A stretch of 64,000 bases of DNA, taken from contig JAFAZW010000038.1 of the NCBI GenBank assembly GCA_019239415.1, positions 1 through 64,000 on the forward strand. The letters are read 5' to 3'. The translations under genes were made by a program, and so were the position numbers. The notes under the pieces were generated by a model. That model was not told the DNA's origin. It searched no databases and saw only the letters and a list, made by a program, of their open reading frames with translations. Source of the DNA: Alphaproteobacteria bacterium (GTDB lineage Bacteria > Pseudomonadota > Alphaproteobacteria > Sphingomonadales > Sphingomonadaceae). Positions 51,805 to 62,500 of this stretch are shown here, in pieces (the stretch's first letter is position 1; every line of letters starts with the position of its first letter).

Positions 51805-53133
51805 CTATTCGGCGGGTAGAGCCACCGGTTCGGGCCGGCGCGGCAGCATCGCCCTCAGGCGGGCCAAACGCCGCGTGATCGGCGCATGCTCGGCGGCCCA
51901 CGCCGCATAGTCGCGGTAGGCCGGATCGGCCATCAGATGCCGCTCCTCGGTCCGCGCGCGCCAGTAATAGACCCCGTTCACCGCGCACAGCACGAAGGCG
52001 TTGCGGATCGAGTCGTGGATGTTGCCCGTCGTGACGAGGAACGGCAGGGTCGCGAGCCACCAGAAGAGGTTCTTCGACAGGTAGGCGGGGTGCTTGGTCC
52101 ACGCATAGGGGCCGTGGGTCAGGATGCCGCGATGGGTGAGGTTGGAGAAGCGGGGGCCGAACGCCACCGTTGCCCAGGCGTAGATGCCCGTGAGGGCGAC
52201 GAGGATCGCGCCCCAGATGCAGAGCAGGACAGGGTAGCCGTCGAGCCAGTGGCCCCAGCCGTCTTCCCCCAAAGTCGCGTAGCGGTAGTTGAGCGGGCCG
52301 TTGCCGCCCATCATGACGAAGGGCGGGTAGCAGATCAGGGCCGCCATCCAGCCGGCCGCATAGGGGTTGGCGGAGCGGATGTGCGCGTCGAGCGGCTTCA
52401 TCGTGAAGACGTAGCCGACGGTGGCGAAGGTCGTGTCGAACATGAACATCGCCACGATCAGCCACTGGGTCAGGCGGACGACGTTCGTCGAGATCTCGGC
52501 GGCGCTGGGTGCGACGACGCCGAACCAGTTGCCCGGCACGATGGCGAGCATGAAGGCGAGGAAGAAGCCCTTGATCGTCCAGCAGCGCAGATGCTCGTAC
52601 ACGCCGTTCCGGTCGTACGGGCGGCCAAGCAGCAGATTGCCGAAATGCCAGGCACCGTCGTGCGGCGCCTTCAGCCGCCGGTCGATCCATAGCATGTACG
52701 GCACCGACGCGACCGCCAGCGGCAGCGCCGCCGCGGCGAAGATCCGCATCGAGAAGAGATAGGGGTCCTGCCAGTACCAGCGGCCCATGCAGTAGAGGAA
52801 GGCGATCGCCGCCCACGTCCCCCACAGCCCGGTCAGCTTGACGACGCTGAGCCGCGCGGAGTCCGCGAGCGGGCGCGGCGGCGAGTCCCAATCGAGGCCG
52901 TTGGCGGGGCTGCGATGGACCTTGTCGACAAGGAGCGACCAGGCGACCATGGGCAGACCGCAGGCGGCGACCGCACAGAGCGAAGCGCGCGGGCCGGACC
53001 AGTCGTAGAGCCGCGCGGCCACTACCCAGGCGAGCAGCCCCGCGACGCCGACGAGGCCGACGCCGCCGCTGACCGCGGAGCGGGGACGAACGTCCTCGCG
53101 CAGCCGCCGTGCGATCTTCAGCTCCGCGTTCAT
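51805..53133 (-). CDS. Integral membrane protein with ICMT-like methyltransferase C-terminus
   Basis: 442 residues with around ten membrane segments. The C-terminal ILTHGPYAWTKHPAYLSKNLFWWL and RARTEERHLMADPAYRDYA match the isoprenylcysteine carboxyl methyltransferase/phospholipid methyltransferase pattern (H-P-x-Y and E-E-x-x-L). The N-terminal half is not recognised. The true substrate in bacteria is unknown. It converges on the TonB-C-like gene. Confidence 0.75.
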   Translation of the reverse strand: MNAELKIARRLREDVRPRSAVSGGVGLVGVAGLLAWVVAARLYDWSGPRASLCAVAACGLPMVAWSLLVDKVHRSPANGLDWDSPPRPLADSARLSVVKLTGLWGTWAAIAFLYCMGRWYWQDPYLFSMRIFAAAALPLAVASVPYMLWIDRRLKAPHDGAWHFGNLLLGRPYDRNGVYEHLRCWTIKGFFLAFMLAIVPGNWFGVVAPSAAEISTNVVRLTQWLIVAMFMFDTTFATVGYVFTMKPLDAHIRSANPYAAGWMAALICYPPFVMMGGNGPLNYRYATLGEDGWGHWLDGYPVLLCIWGAILVALTGIYAWATVAFGPRFSNLTHRGILTHGPYAWTKHPAYLSKNLFWWLATLPFLVTTGNIHDSIRNAFVLCAVNGVYYWRARTEERHLMADPAYRDYAAWAAEHAPITRRLARLRAMLPRRPEPVALPAE

Positions 53134-53299
53134 GGCTGCGGTCGTAGGCGGGAATGGTAAGCAAGCCGTGAACGCTTCGCCCGCATCGGGCCGCGCTCCG
53201 CCGCGGACGCGCGTAACAAGTTCTTAAACCTCTCGCCTGCTATGGTTTTTCGCATCGTGGGGGATCGCCGAAGGGGACTTCAGGGGATTGGCGGGGACG

Positions 53300-53944
53300 A
53301 TGCTGGCAAACGATCTTCACGACGAGACGATAATCTCCTTCTCGCAGCGCGCGCCGCTGCCGCCGTCCGCCGCCGAGCGGCGCCAGGCGCCGCGTCACCT
53401 CACCATATTGAGGGTCGGCGCGCTGATCGGGCGCGAAGGGCGCGAGCTCTGCCTGATCCGCAACATTTCGGCCGGCGGCCTGATGGCGCACGTCTATTCG
53501 CACCACGCGCCCGGGGCGGCCGTCGCGATCGAGCTCAAGACCAATCACCAGATATCGGGGACGGTGATCTGGGCGGAAGGCTCCAACATCGGCGTCCAGT
53601 TCGAGGCGCCGATCGACGTCGGCGAGATGCTCTCCAGCCAGGCGGTGCTCGAAAATGGCTGGCGGCCGCGCCTGCCGCGCATCGAGGTCGACCGGCTTGC
53701 GACCTTGCGCTGCGGCGCCCGCATCTACGGCGTCAACACCCGCGACATCAGCCAGGGCGGCGTCAAGGTCGAGACGGACGAGCCGCTCGAAGTCGGCCGT
53801 GAGATCGTCCTCACCCTCGACCGCTTCCGGCCGGTCCACGGCGTGGTGCGCTGGTGCGGCGACGGCCTTGCCGGCATCGCCTTCAACCAGCTCATTCCGT
53901 TCGGCGAGTTGATGGCCTGGCTCCGGGGCGAGACCATGGCCTGA
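53300..53944 (+). CDS. PilZ-domain protein (two copies)
   Basis: 214 residues, probably a c-di-GMP receptor. The first PilZ-like unit begins RRQAPRHLTILRVGAL with RNISAGGLMA; the second has the matching TRDISQGGVKVE and VHGVVRWCGDGLAGIAF. The arginine-rich RxxxR is recognisable only in the first (ERRQAPRH), so the second may not bind ligand. ATG 53300 was preferred to the track's TTG at 53288. Confidence 0.82.
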   Translation: MLANDLHDETIISFSQRAPLPPSAAERRQAPRHLTILRVGALIGREGRELCLIRNISAGGLMAHVYSHHAPGAAVAIELKTNHQISGTVIWAEGSNIGVQFEAPIDVGEMLSSQAVLENGWRPRLPRIEVDRLATLRCGARIYGVNTRDISQGGVKVETDEPLEVGREIVLTLDRFRPVHGVVRWCGDGLAGIAFNQLIPFGELMAWLRGETMA

Positions 53945-54000
53945 GGTTCGGGCGCTCGCGGGCCTCTCGTCGCGAAACTCCGCCGAGTCCCTGTCAAACG

Positions 54001-54087
54001 CCGTTCGGGCCGAGCCTGTCGAAGCCCTGCCCTTTCTCTCGCGGGGAGCGGGAAGGACGGGGCTTCGACAGGCTCAGCCCGCACGGG
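54001..54087. repeat. Palindromic intergenic repeat
   Basis: GTTCGGGCCGAGCCTGTCGA-AGCCCTGCCCTT is mirrored by AAGGACGGGGCTTCGACAGG-CTCAGCCCGCAC with about 20 bases between. This 'CCTGTCGAAG' type of repeat is common in sphingomonads. It fills the gap between the PilZ and dacB genes. Confidence 0.85.
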
Positions 54088-54131
54088 AATTGATGATTCC
54101 CGTCGCTCGGCACAGAGTCTAAGTCCGGCAG

Positions 54132-55577
54132 ATGCTGAGCAGCCGCACCGCAACCGCCGCCTTCGCTCTCGTGCTGGTCGCCGCCGCGCCGGCGCCCGCG
54201 CCGCCGCCGCCGCCACCGGCTCCGCTGCAGGCGCGGGTCGAAGCGAAGCTGGCGGAGGCGGGAGCGGGGCCGCGGTTCGGCCTGGTCGTGGCGGCGGAAG
54301 ACGGGCGGGAGCTGGTGGCGATCGCCCCTGAGGGCCGCTTCGTGCCCGCTTCGACGACCAAGCTGTTCACGGTCGGCACCGTTTTCGCCGACCTCCCCGG
54401 GATCGAGGCGGCCGATGCGACGGGCGGCGCGGCCGTGTGGCTCGAGGGCAAGCAGAACGCAAGGCCGGATGTCGTCCTCGAAGGGCATGGCGACGCCCGC
54501 CTCTCCAGCGCCGCGGATTGCCGCGAGGACTGCCTCGCCGCGCTTGCCGACGCCGTGGCGGCGCGGATGCGCAAGGTGCGCGACGTGATCGGCGACGATG
54601 GCGCCTTCCCGGACCAGAGGTGGAGCCCGGGAATGAGCTGGAACAACATGGCGACCGAGTCCGGCACGGCCGTCTCGGCGCTCACCCTGGACGACAATGA
54701 GCTGGCGCTGGTCGTGACCGCCGCGGCACCCGGGCAGGCTCCGCATGTCGAGACGCCGACCTACTACACGCTTCGCAACGACGCCTCTACCGTCGCCGCG
54801 AGTCAGCCTTCGACGCTCGACGTGGAGCGGCTGCCCGGCAGCCGCCTGCTCCGCCTGACCGGCACCATCCCGGCCGGCGCGACGCCGCAGCGGCTCCGCC
54901 TCGGCATCGACGATCCGGCCGATTATGCCGCGAGCCGGCTCGCGGCCTTGCTCGCCGCGCGCGGCGTGCGGGTGACGGGGAAGGTGGCCGTCCGGCACCG
55001 GAGCGGCGCCGCGCCTCCCTCGCAGGCGGGTCGGATCCTCGTCGCGAAGCTGACGCCGCCGCCCCTCCTCCTCGACCTCCGCCGCACGATGAAGGCGAGC
55101 CAGAACCTCCATGCCGAGTTGCTGCTGCGCCGGCTGGGCGCGACGACCGGCACCGGCTCGATCGCCGACGGCCTGACCGCCGTGCGGGCCGCCCTCAGCC
55201 GCGCCGGCATCAGCGAACGGGCCGTCGACCTCTCCGACGGCTCGGGCATGTCCACCTATAACCGGGTGACGCCGCGCGGCGTGGTGGCGTGGCTGCGCTG
55301 GGCGGCCGGGCAGCCCTGGGGCGGCGCGTGGCGCGCGACGCTGCCGGTCGGCGGCGTCGACGGCACCCTCGCCCGGCGCTTCCGCGGCGGGCCGCTCGAG
55401 GGGCGGATATCCGCCAAGACCGGAACGCTGAACCAGACGTCGGCACTTGCCGGCTATCTCGTCGCGAGGAGCGGCCGCACCCTCACCTTCGCGGCTTATG
55501 CCAACGACATTCCGCAGGGCGTCGGCGCGGCGAAGGCGATGGATGCGGCGCTGGAGCTGATCGCGGCGGAGAATTGA
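54132..55577 (+). CDS. dacB: D-alanyl-D-alanine carboxypeptidase/endopeptidase (PBP4, DacB)
   Basis: Periplasmic class C penicillin-binding protein trimming peptidoglycan. Signal peptide to about residue 22, then a Pro-run. Active-site motifs are in order: SxxK in VPASTTKLF, SxN in KASQNLHAE, DGSGMSTYNRVTP and KTG in ISAKTGTLN. The large domain inserted between the first two motifs is normal for PBP4. 481 residues. Confidence 0.94.
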   Translation: MLSSRTATAAFALVLVAAAPAPAPPPPPPAPLQARVEAKLAEAGAGPRFGLVVAAEDGRELVAIAPEGRFVPASTTKLFTVGTVFADLPGIEAADATGGAAVWLEGKQNARPDVVLEGHGDARLSSAADCREDCLAALADAVAARMRKVRDVIGDDGAFPDQRWSPGMSWNNMATESGTAVSALTLDDNELALVVTAAAPGQAPHVETPTYYTLRNDASTVAASQPSTLDVERLPGSRLLRLTGTIPAGATPQRLRLGIDDPADYAASRLAALLAARGVRVTGKVAVRHRSGAAPPSQAGRILVAKLTPPPLLLDLRRTMKASQNLHAELLLRRLGATTGTGSIADGLTAVRAALSRAGISERAVDLSDGSGMSTYNRVTPRGVVAWLRWAAGQPWGGAWRATLPVGGVDGTLARRFRGGPLEGRISAKTGTLNQTSALAGYLVARSGRTLTFAAYANDIPQGVGAAKAMDAALELIAAEN

Positions 55578-55677
55578 AGCTGTGGACAGGTTCGAGAAAG
55601 GCTCTGGCGCGCGCTGAAAAAAAATGGTCATGAATGCGACACCCGCCGGGGCGGCGGTGACGAAGAGGGGGTATAAG

Positions 55678-58600
55678 ATGGCACATTGGACGCGCCTGCG
55701 GCGGATCCTCGTCTCCGGAACCGCGCTGACCGCGCTGGGCATGGCCGGCGCCGCGGCCGCGCAGACCACCCCACCGGGGCAGGACACCACCAAGGAAGCG
55801 CCCACGCCTACCGGCGCCGAGACGCCGAAGACGGACGCGGCGCCCGGGCCCGGCAACCCGGCCACGACCGAGCAGGAAGGCAAGGCGATCATCATCACCG
55901 GATCGCGCATCCGCCAGGATCCGAACAACAGCGCGCTGCCGCTCCAGATCATCACCAACCGCGACTTCCAGCGCGAAGGCATCGCCAATCCCGAACAGCT
56001 CGTCTCCTACCTCACCGACAACGGCAACGGCGCCGACAATCTCGCGTCCAATTCCGACGTCGTCACCGGCGCCGCCCGCGGCACCAACGGCCTCTCCTCC
56101 GCCAACCTGCGCGGCCAGGGCAGCGCCTCGACGCTGATCCTGCTCAACGGCCGCCGCGTCGCCGCCCACGGCCTGCAGGGCTCGGCGGTCGACGTGAACC
56201 AGATCCCGTTCGCCGCGATCGACCGGGTCGAGATCCTCAAGGACGGCGCCTCCGCCATCTACGGCACCGACGCGGTCGGCGGCGTGATCAACTTCATCAC
56301 CAAGACCAACTTCACCGGCGTCGACGTGTCCGCCTTCAACGACATCACCCAGCGCGGCGATGCGCCGATCCGCCGCGTCTCCGCCACCGTCGGCTGGGGC
56401 AAGCTCGAGAAGAACGGCTTCAACATCATGGGCGCGGTCAGCAAGAGCTGGAACGGCGCCCTGTTCGGCCGCGACCGCGCCTTCGTGAACGGCAACCAGC
56501 CGAACCGCGGCCTGTCGATCGACACGCGCGGCACGCCGATCGCCACCGCCTTCCCGATCAATCCGTCGGGCGCCGGCATCGGCATCATCCAGAACGGCAC
56601 CCTCCTCGGCGGGACGAGCGGCGGGACGTCGCTCACGCCGGCGGGCGGCTTCAACCCGGGCTTCGTCGTCCCCGGAACGACGACGCCGGCGACCGGCGGC
56701 GTCAACGTCCTCCGCCTGCCCGGCGGCGCCGGGTGCGCCTCGGTCGAGGGCGGAATGGACTACGATGCCGTGCTGTGGGCGAACCCGACCGCCGCCCTCG
56801 CCTGCTCGTGGGACACCGGCCGCGCCGCGACGATCCAGCAGCCGATCGACACCCTCACCTATTATGCGCGGGCGACCGCGCGGCTCGGCGGCCATGAACT
56901 GTACGCCGAGGTGACCGGCTCCGACGCCAATTCGTCGAAGCTGTTCTCGAACAATCAGTACAGCTCGAACAATTCCAGTCTCCCGATCGCCTATCCGCTC
57001 AATCCGCTGACCGCGGCGACCTACAATGCCGTCTACAGCAGCATGGTCGCCGTGCTGCCGGCGATCGCGGCCAATTACGGCAAGCCGATCACCTTCCGCT
57101 GGCGCTGCATCGACTGCGGCAACCGCGAATATGACACGGACACGAAGACGTTCCGCGCCGCGCTCGGCATCGATGGGCCGCTGTGGGCCGGCTGGGACTA
57201 TCGCGCCGGCGCGAGCTACGCCACCAGCCGGGCCAATTCGGTCCTCGGCGGCGGCTATCACTATACGGGCGTGTTCCGGAACGCGCAGGAAGTCGCGGCG
57301 GCCAAGGCGGCCGGCATCACCAACGCCGTGATCGGCGGCGTCGACCCGCGCGCGCCGACCGCGCCGGGGGCCAGCGCGCCGGGCATCGTCGGGCTGTTCA
57401 ACAGCGGCATCCTCAACCCCTTCTCGCTGACCCAGACTCCCGCCGCGCTCGCCGCGCTCGAGGCCGTCTCGGCGAGGGGCGTCAAGCTCTACGGCGGCAA
57501 GTATGAGACGCGCCAAGTCGACGCCTCCGTCTCGGGCAGCCTGTTCGCCCTGCCCGGCGGCATGGCGAAGGTCGCGCTCGGCGCCGATTACCGCCGCGAG
57601 AGCTACCATTTCGAAGGTTCGCCCTACGGCGACGGCACCCAGCCGGACATCTTCAACGCGGCCTTCGACAACGCCAACGCGCTGAAGCAGGCGAAGCGCA
57701 CGGTGAAGGCGGCCTATGGCGAGGCCCTGTTCCCCATCTTCAAGGAGCTGGAAATCTCCGTCGCCGGCCGTGTCGACGACTATACCGGCTTCGGCACGAC
57801 GACCAACCCGAAGGTCACCGCCAAGTTCAGGCCGATCGAGCAGGTGATGTTCCGGGCGTCCTACAACACCGCCTTCCGCGTGCCGACGTTCAACCAGATC
57901 TACAACGGCATCCTGCAGTCGCCCAACCCCGGCAACACCCTCGTCGATCCGACCACCTGCCCGTCGGGCAAGGTATCCGCGACCGATCCGGGCTGCGCCG
58001 CGATCACCCCCGACACGCTCTCCGGCGGCAATCCGAATCTCGGGCCGGAGACGGCGAAGGAATATAGCGTCGGCGTGGTGCTGCAGCCGACGCCGCGGAT
58101 CAGCCTCACCGCCGACTTCTGGTCGATCGCGGTCGACAACACGATCGGCACGATCACGCTCCAGCAGCTGCTCGCCAACATCAACGCCTTCTCGACCCGC
58201 GTCACCCGCACCAACGGCGTGATCACCTTGATCGACCTCACCAACGGCAATTTCGGCTCGCGCCGGACGCAGGGCATCGACTTCACCGGCCGTGCCAGCT
58301 TCCCGGTGATGGGCGGCAACCTGCTCGCCGGGTTCGACGGCACCCTGCTCCTCGTGAAGCGCGAAAAGCTGCTGCCGAACCTGCCCTACACCAACACCAA
58401 GGGCGTGTTCACGCTGGCCGGCGACCTCGGCCTCAAGTGGAAGCACAACGCCTTCATCAGCTACACCCGCGGCGGCTTCGCGGCGACCTTCTCGCAAATC
58501 TACCGGGATGGCTACCAGAACCAGGCCCTCCCGGGCAGCGCCGGGCGGCCGGACTTCAACCCGAGGGTGAAGCCGTACATCATCTACAACGCCTCGATCG

Positions 58601-58776
58601 CCCAGACGTTCGACAACCGCTTCACCATCGTCGGCGGCATCAAGAACCTGTTCGACAAGGACCCGCCGTTCGCGATCACCTACGATTCGAACACCGGCTC
58701 CGGCAGCTCGTGGGAACCGCGCGTCGCCGACCCGCGCGGGCGCTCGTTCACGATCTCGGCGGAGGTGAAGTTCTAG
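55678..58776 (+). CDS. TonB-dependent outer-membrane receptor
   Basis: 1,032 residues. Signal peptide RRILVSGTALTALGMAGAAAAQ, Pro/Thr linker, plug domain from IIITGSRIRQDP with LRGQGSASTLILLNGRRV and VEILKDGASAIYGTDAVGGVINFIT, then a 22-strand barrel with the closing LFDKDPPFA and C-terminal aromatic VKF. This is the oligosaccharide/peptide type receptor abundant in sphingomonads. No plug-linked regulator or FecR is nearby, so substrate is open. Confidence 0.93.
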   Translation: MAHWTRLRRILVSGTALTALGMAGAAAAQTTPPGQDTTKEAPTPTGAETPKTDAAPGPGNPATTEQEGKAIIITGSRIRQDPNNSALPLQIITNRDFQREGIANPEQLVSYLTDNGNGADNLASNSDVVTGAARGTNGLSSANLRGQGSASTLILLNGRRVAAHGLQGSAVDVNQIPFAAIDRVEILKDGASAIYGTDAVGGVINFITKTNFTGVDVSAFNDITQRGDAPIRRVSATVGWGKLEKNGFNIMGAVSKSWNGALFGRDRAFVNGNQPNRGLSIDTRGTPIATAFPINPSGAGIGIIQNGTLLGGTSGGTSLTPAGGFNPGFVVPGTTTPATGGVNVLRLPGGAGCASVEGGMDYDAVLWANPTAALACSWDTGRAATIQQPIDTLTYYARATARLGGHELYAEVTGSDANSSKLFSNNQYSSNNSSLPIAYPLNPLTAATYNAVYSSMVAVLPAIAANYGKPITFRWRCIDCGNREYDTDTKTFRAALGIDGPLWAGWDYRAGASYATSRANSVLGGGYHYTGVFRNAQEVAAAKAAGITNAVIGGVDPRAPTAPGASAPGIVGLFNSGILNPFSLTQTPAALAALEAVSARGVKLYGGKYETRQVDASVSGSLFALPGGMAKVALGADYRRESYHFEGSPYGDGTQPDIFNAAFDNANALKQAKRTVKAAYGEALFPIFKELEISVAGRVDDYTGFGTTTNPKVTAKFRPIEQVMFRASYNTAFRVPTFNQIYNGILQSPNPGNTLVDPTTCPSGKVSATDPGCAAITPDTLSGGNPNLGPETAKEYSVGVVLQPTPRISLTADFWSIAVDNTIGTITLQQLLANINAFSTRVTRTNGVITLIDLTNGNFGSRRTQGIDFTGRASFPVMGGNLLAGFDGTLLLVKREKLLPNLPYTNTKGVFTLAGDLGLKWKHNAFISYTRGGFAATFSQIYRDGYQNQALPGSAGRPDFNPRVKPYIIYNASIAQTFDNRFTIVGGIKNLFDKDPPFAITYDSNTGSGSSWEPRVADPRGRSFTISAEVKF

Positions 58777-59000
58777 CGCAGGCCGCGGCGGCCGAACGGC
58801 CGCGGCGACGGGAACAGGGCGCGCTCGCGGAGCGTGAGCGGCGGCAGGCGGCGCTCGCGGCCCTGCCGCTCCAGCTCGGCGGCCTCGCGCTCGAGCCGCG
58901 TCGCCTTCAGCGACAGGGGAAAGCCGACGTCGGGCGCATATTCGCGCGCCAGCGTCCGGAGCTGCTCGGCTTTCTCGCGCAAGGCGGCTGCGTTGGTCAT
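58773..59000 (-). CDS. Small coiled-coil protein, unknown
   Basis: 75 residues: ALREKAEQLRTLAREYAPDV and ATRLEREAAELERQGRERRL form two amphipathic helices, followed by a basic tail. It overlaps the receptor stop by four bases convergently. No family recognised. The composition and codon use are compatible with a real gene. Confidence 0.55.
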   Translation of the reverse strand: MTNAAALREKAEQLRTLAREYAPDVGFPLSLKATRLEREAAELERQGRERRLPPLTLRERALFPSPRPFGRRGLR

Positions 59001-59117
59001 GGCGGCGGGGCTAAGTCGGACGGCGGCAGGCCGTCCAGACGCCGATTTGGGGCGCTCCGAAACGGGACTCGCGCGCGTCAGGCGTTAACGGCGCGATAAC
59101 CACGATCTGGCGGAGGC

Positions 59118-59191
59118 TGGAGCGGGTAGCGGGAATCGAACCCGCATCACAAGCTTGGAAGGCTAGTGCTCTACCATTGAGCTATACCCGC
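59118..59191 (-). tRNA. tRNA-Gly (UCC)
   Basis: Reverse complement begins GCGGGTATAGCTCAATGGTA and ends with encoded CCA; 74 nt and all arms pair. The anticodon loop CTTCCAA gives UCC, reading GGA. Confidence 0.95.
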
Positions 59192-59198
59192 CTGCGCC

Positions 59199-59299
59199 CT
59201 CGCCTAGCGGCGAGGGCTTCGGCGGGCAAGCCCGCCTCCTCGGCCTCCAGCCGGAACGGTCGCCTCGCCTAGCGGCGGGGGCTTCGGCGGGCAAGCCCG
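59199..59299. repeat. Direct repeat between two tRNA genes
   Basis: The 36-base unit beginning CTCGCCTAGCGGCGAGGGCT occurs at 59199-59234 and again at 59264-59299 with one substitution. It lies between tRNA-Gly and tRNA-Tyr and probably arose by slippage or recombination. Confidence 0.85.
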
Positions 59300-59374
59300 G
59301 CTTCCCGCCGGCGCGTCGGACGAGCGCCGTGCGGCGGCTGGCTCGCCGGCCACAGCCCCGCGAGGGGCGGCGCC

Positions 59375-59461
59375 TGGTGGACAGGGCTGGATTCGAACCA
59401 GCGTAGGACCATGTCCGGCAGATTTACAGTCTGCTGCCTTTAACCACTCGGCCACCTGTCC
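59375..59461 (-). tRNA. tRNA-Tyr (GUA)
   Basis: Reverse complement begins GGACAGGTGGCCGAGTGGTT and ends with encoded CCA. 87 nt with the long variable arm of tRNA-Tyr. The anticodon loop CTGTAAA gives GUA. Confidence 0.95.
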
Positions 59462-59557
59462 AGCGGCGCCCCTCGGGGGAAGGGCGCCAAATGGCGAAAG
59501 GGTGTGCCGCTGTCAACGCCGCCACGAGCGCGTGCCGGTTGTTCCCAGCCGCGACGA

Positions 59558-62500
59558 CTAGCCGGCGGGCGGAGGCGGCCGCTCGACCTGGCGCGCGCGT
59601 TGCACCCGCTCTACGGTACGGTGGTAACCGCTCAGCATCGCCGCCTCGAGAGCGCTCTGCAGAAGGGCGTCGCCCGAGATCGGATCACCGCGCTCGACGA
59701 GAATCCGGCCGATCTCGACCCGCAGCGAAATCTTGTGCAGGGAATGACCGTAACGGCACGCGATCGCGAGCGCGTCAGAGGCATAGCGCAGGGCAGCGTC
59801 GTAATCTCCGCTCTCCCGCATCTGCTTGGCGAGGCTGCTGCTCGCCTCGATGCGGACTCGGTAGGCATCGGTCGCCGCAGCGTAATCGAGCGCGCGGTGC
59901 AGCTGTTGCAGCGCCATCCTGCGGTCCTCCGGTCCGCTGTCGGGATTGCTGCGGACCTGGGACGCACGAACGATCCGCGCGCGATGCGCGACGTCGAGCT
60001 GCTTCACGGCATCGGCCGCGGCTACGGCCAGCTCCGCTTCGCGAAGCGCGTTCTCGCGGGTGCCGAGGTGCGGGCCGAGTGTTGCGAGGTGGCGCTGGAA
60101 GATCGAATAGGCGCGTGTCTCCCGCAGATGACGCAACATCCGCGTCCCCAGGGCGTAGAGCGAATCGGCGTCGCGATATTGGCCTCGCATATGGGCGATC
60201 AGCCCGCGATAGGACGTGGCGAGCGCGACAAAGAGCATCTCCTCGCGGGTAAATTCCCAAGTCCCGCACGTCATCGGCGGCGAGAGATCCTTACCGAACG
60301 CATCGAGGATCCTGCGCACCCGCTCCCGCGGTTCCAGTTTCATCGTCTGGGGCCCTTGCGCGTCCTCCGCCGCCGCTTCGGCAGCGGCGGCGCCACGCAC
60401 CTGCTCGGCCCACGGAGCGGTGTCGACACTTGCCTCGATTGCATCGAGGCGCCGCTCGGCGCGGTCGAGGCGTCCTCTCTCGATGAGCAGGCCCACCTCG
60501 TTCATGGTAATCCGTCGCCAATTGTGCCCCGGGTAGCCATGTTCCACATGCCGGTTGTTCGCGTCCGCGGCGAGACGGAAGGAGCGGCGCGCGTCATAGA
60601 GATGCCCTTGCGCGAGCTTTACCACGCCACGTTCGTTGTGCAGCCAAACGAGATCGTCGGCATAAAGCGGCTCCGGACCGAGCCAGCGCCTGGCGTGCTC
60701 TTCTCCAGCCTGCGTCTCCGGTCCTTTGCCCGCCGATCTCGTTGCGTCGCGAAAGACCTTCCGCGCGGTCGCGATCTTGCCGAAGGTCTTGAGCAGCCGA
60801 TCGAGTCGATCGGCATGCTCGGTAAGCGCGCCGTCGCGCCCCTCGGCGACCAGACCGCTGTGGCGGCCGAGCGTCAGTAGCCCGCTCGTCGAATAATAGC
60901 CGCGCACGACCGCCAGGGCGGCGCGCAGGCAGACGCTGCTGCGGCGCAGGCAGAGCCTTCTGAACTGCTCGTAGGCATCGGCACCGTCGACGGGCCGAAA
61001 CAGCAGGGTCCGAGCGCTGTCCGTCTCCAGAAACTGCTTCTGGGAAACCGGGAATCCGCTCATCTCCGGGGCTTCGTCCTTCCAGGCTCCCGCCAGGCGG
61101 TCGACGAGCTCGCCCAGCTCATCGTGAAAGCTCTCCTTCGGCATGTAGCTGTCGGTCGCCTGGGCAACGAAGAGTGACATGTTGAAAGTTGCCGCGAGCT
61201 TCGCCTCCGAGACTGGCGCGCCGTGTCGCTCCCTCAGCTCGTTCGCGAGCGAACGGTGGAGTCCGTATCGCCGCCACTTCCAGTTTTCGGAGGGCGGGCA
61301 GACCTCGATCGTCGAGTGGGCCGTGTGTGCAATCTCCACGATGAGGCCGAGCGCTTCCAGTCCCGCCAGTTGCGCGCGGAGGACGAGCGCCGGGTCGTTG
61401 TGAAGCTCGCAGCATTCGTCCAGAACGATGCGGATCTTCGGGGCGTGGAGCAGCACCTCGGCCTCGACCGGGGAGCCGATGAACGCCATCGTTCGGAGCA
61501 CCTCGAAGACGACCGGGCACTCGAAGCCCAGGCTCTGCATCAGGGGCGGCGCCAGGAAGCCTCCGAAGAATGCCCGCCGCACCGTGGAGCGGTCCTCGCC
61601 GGCGGCCTCGCGTATCCGGGCGATCGCCGCCTCGCTGAGGCGCGGGGACCGGCAAGGTTCATTGGCTGATCGCTTTGAATTGATCTCGCTCGCCCGCTGG
61701 GAGAACCGGTCGGATACATTGTCGAGATAGCAGGAAGCGAGGTGCACGCGCGGCAACGGCGTCTCGTTTCCGATCGGCGACAGCGCTTCGGGGCGGGCGA
61801 GCTCGGTGTTGGAGGGGCGTGCAGGCCGGAACGGCCGAAGGCCGAGCTGATCTGCATATTTGCTGATGCGCTCCGTCCCCAGCAGGAGCCACTGAACCTT
61901 CTGCTCCTCGCGGGGGCGTGCCTTGACGCAGCGAAAAAGGTGATCGAGCTCGGCGCTCAGCGGCTGGCCGTCGAAAGCGAAGAAGCGGTCGATTCCGTTG
62001 ATGATGACGAGCGCCTGACTGTCGGTATCGAACAGGCGCCCGTCGGCGAAATCGCGCTCCCTGGACAAAGGCTTGCTCTGGTCCTTCAGTCGGTGAAAGA
62101 GGAACGACGCAATCGTGTTGAGCATCGCGTCGCTGTCGTAGCTGAATCCGGCATTCACCAGCAGGCGGTGGTCCGGTCTCGTGCCCTGGACAACCTTGCA
62201 ATGCAGCTTAAAGCTTTCGGTGCCCCGCTGCTGCACCAGCTCCTCGGCGAGGCCGCCTCGCCCGGAGCCGGGCTCGAAAATGCCGACAAGAATCTGCTCG
62301 GCCGCCCCGTCACCGGGCGAAGTCTCGAACGCTCTTCGCTGCTCGCTCGCCCACCCCTGCAGCCTCAGCGTGCCCCATAAGCGTACCGCGTCGGGTTGGC
62401 CTGAACCCGTGGTGCCGGGCTTGGCGGGAAGTATCCGTGAGCCGATCCCGCGCCAAGTCCCGTCGCCCGACCGTGTCGAAGCGGCCTTCAGCTCTGCGGC

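Noticed and set aside
59204-59455. 83-aa ORF starting MAEWLKAADCKSAGHGPTLVRIQ
   Set aside because: This is the well-known false translation of a tRNA gene (here tRNA-Tyr) and of the direct repeat beside it.
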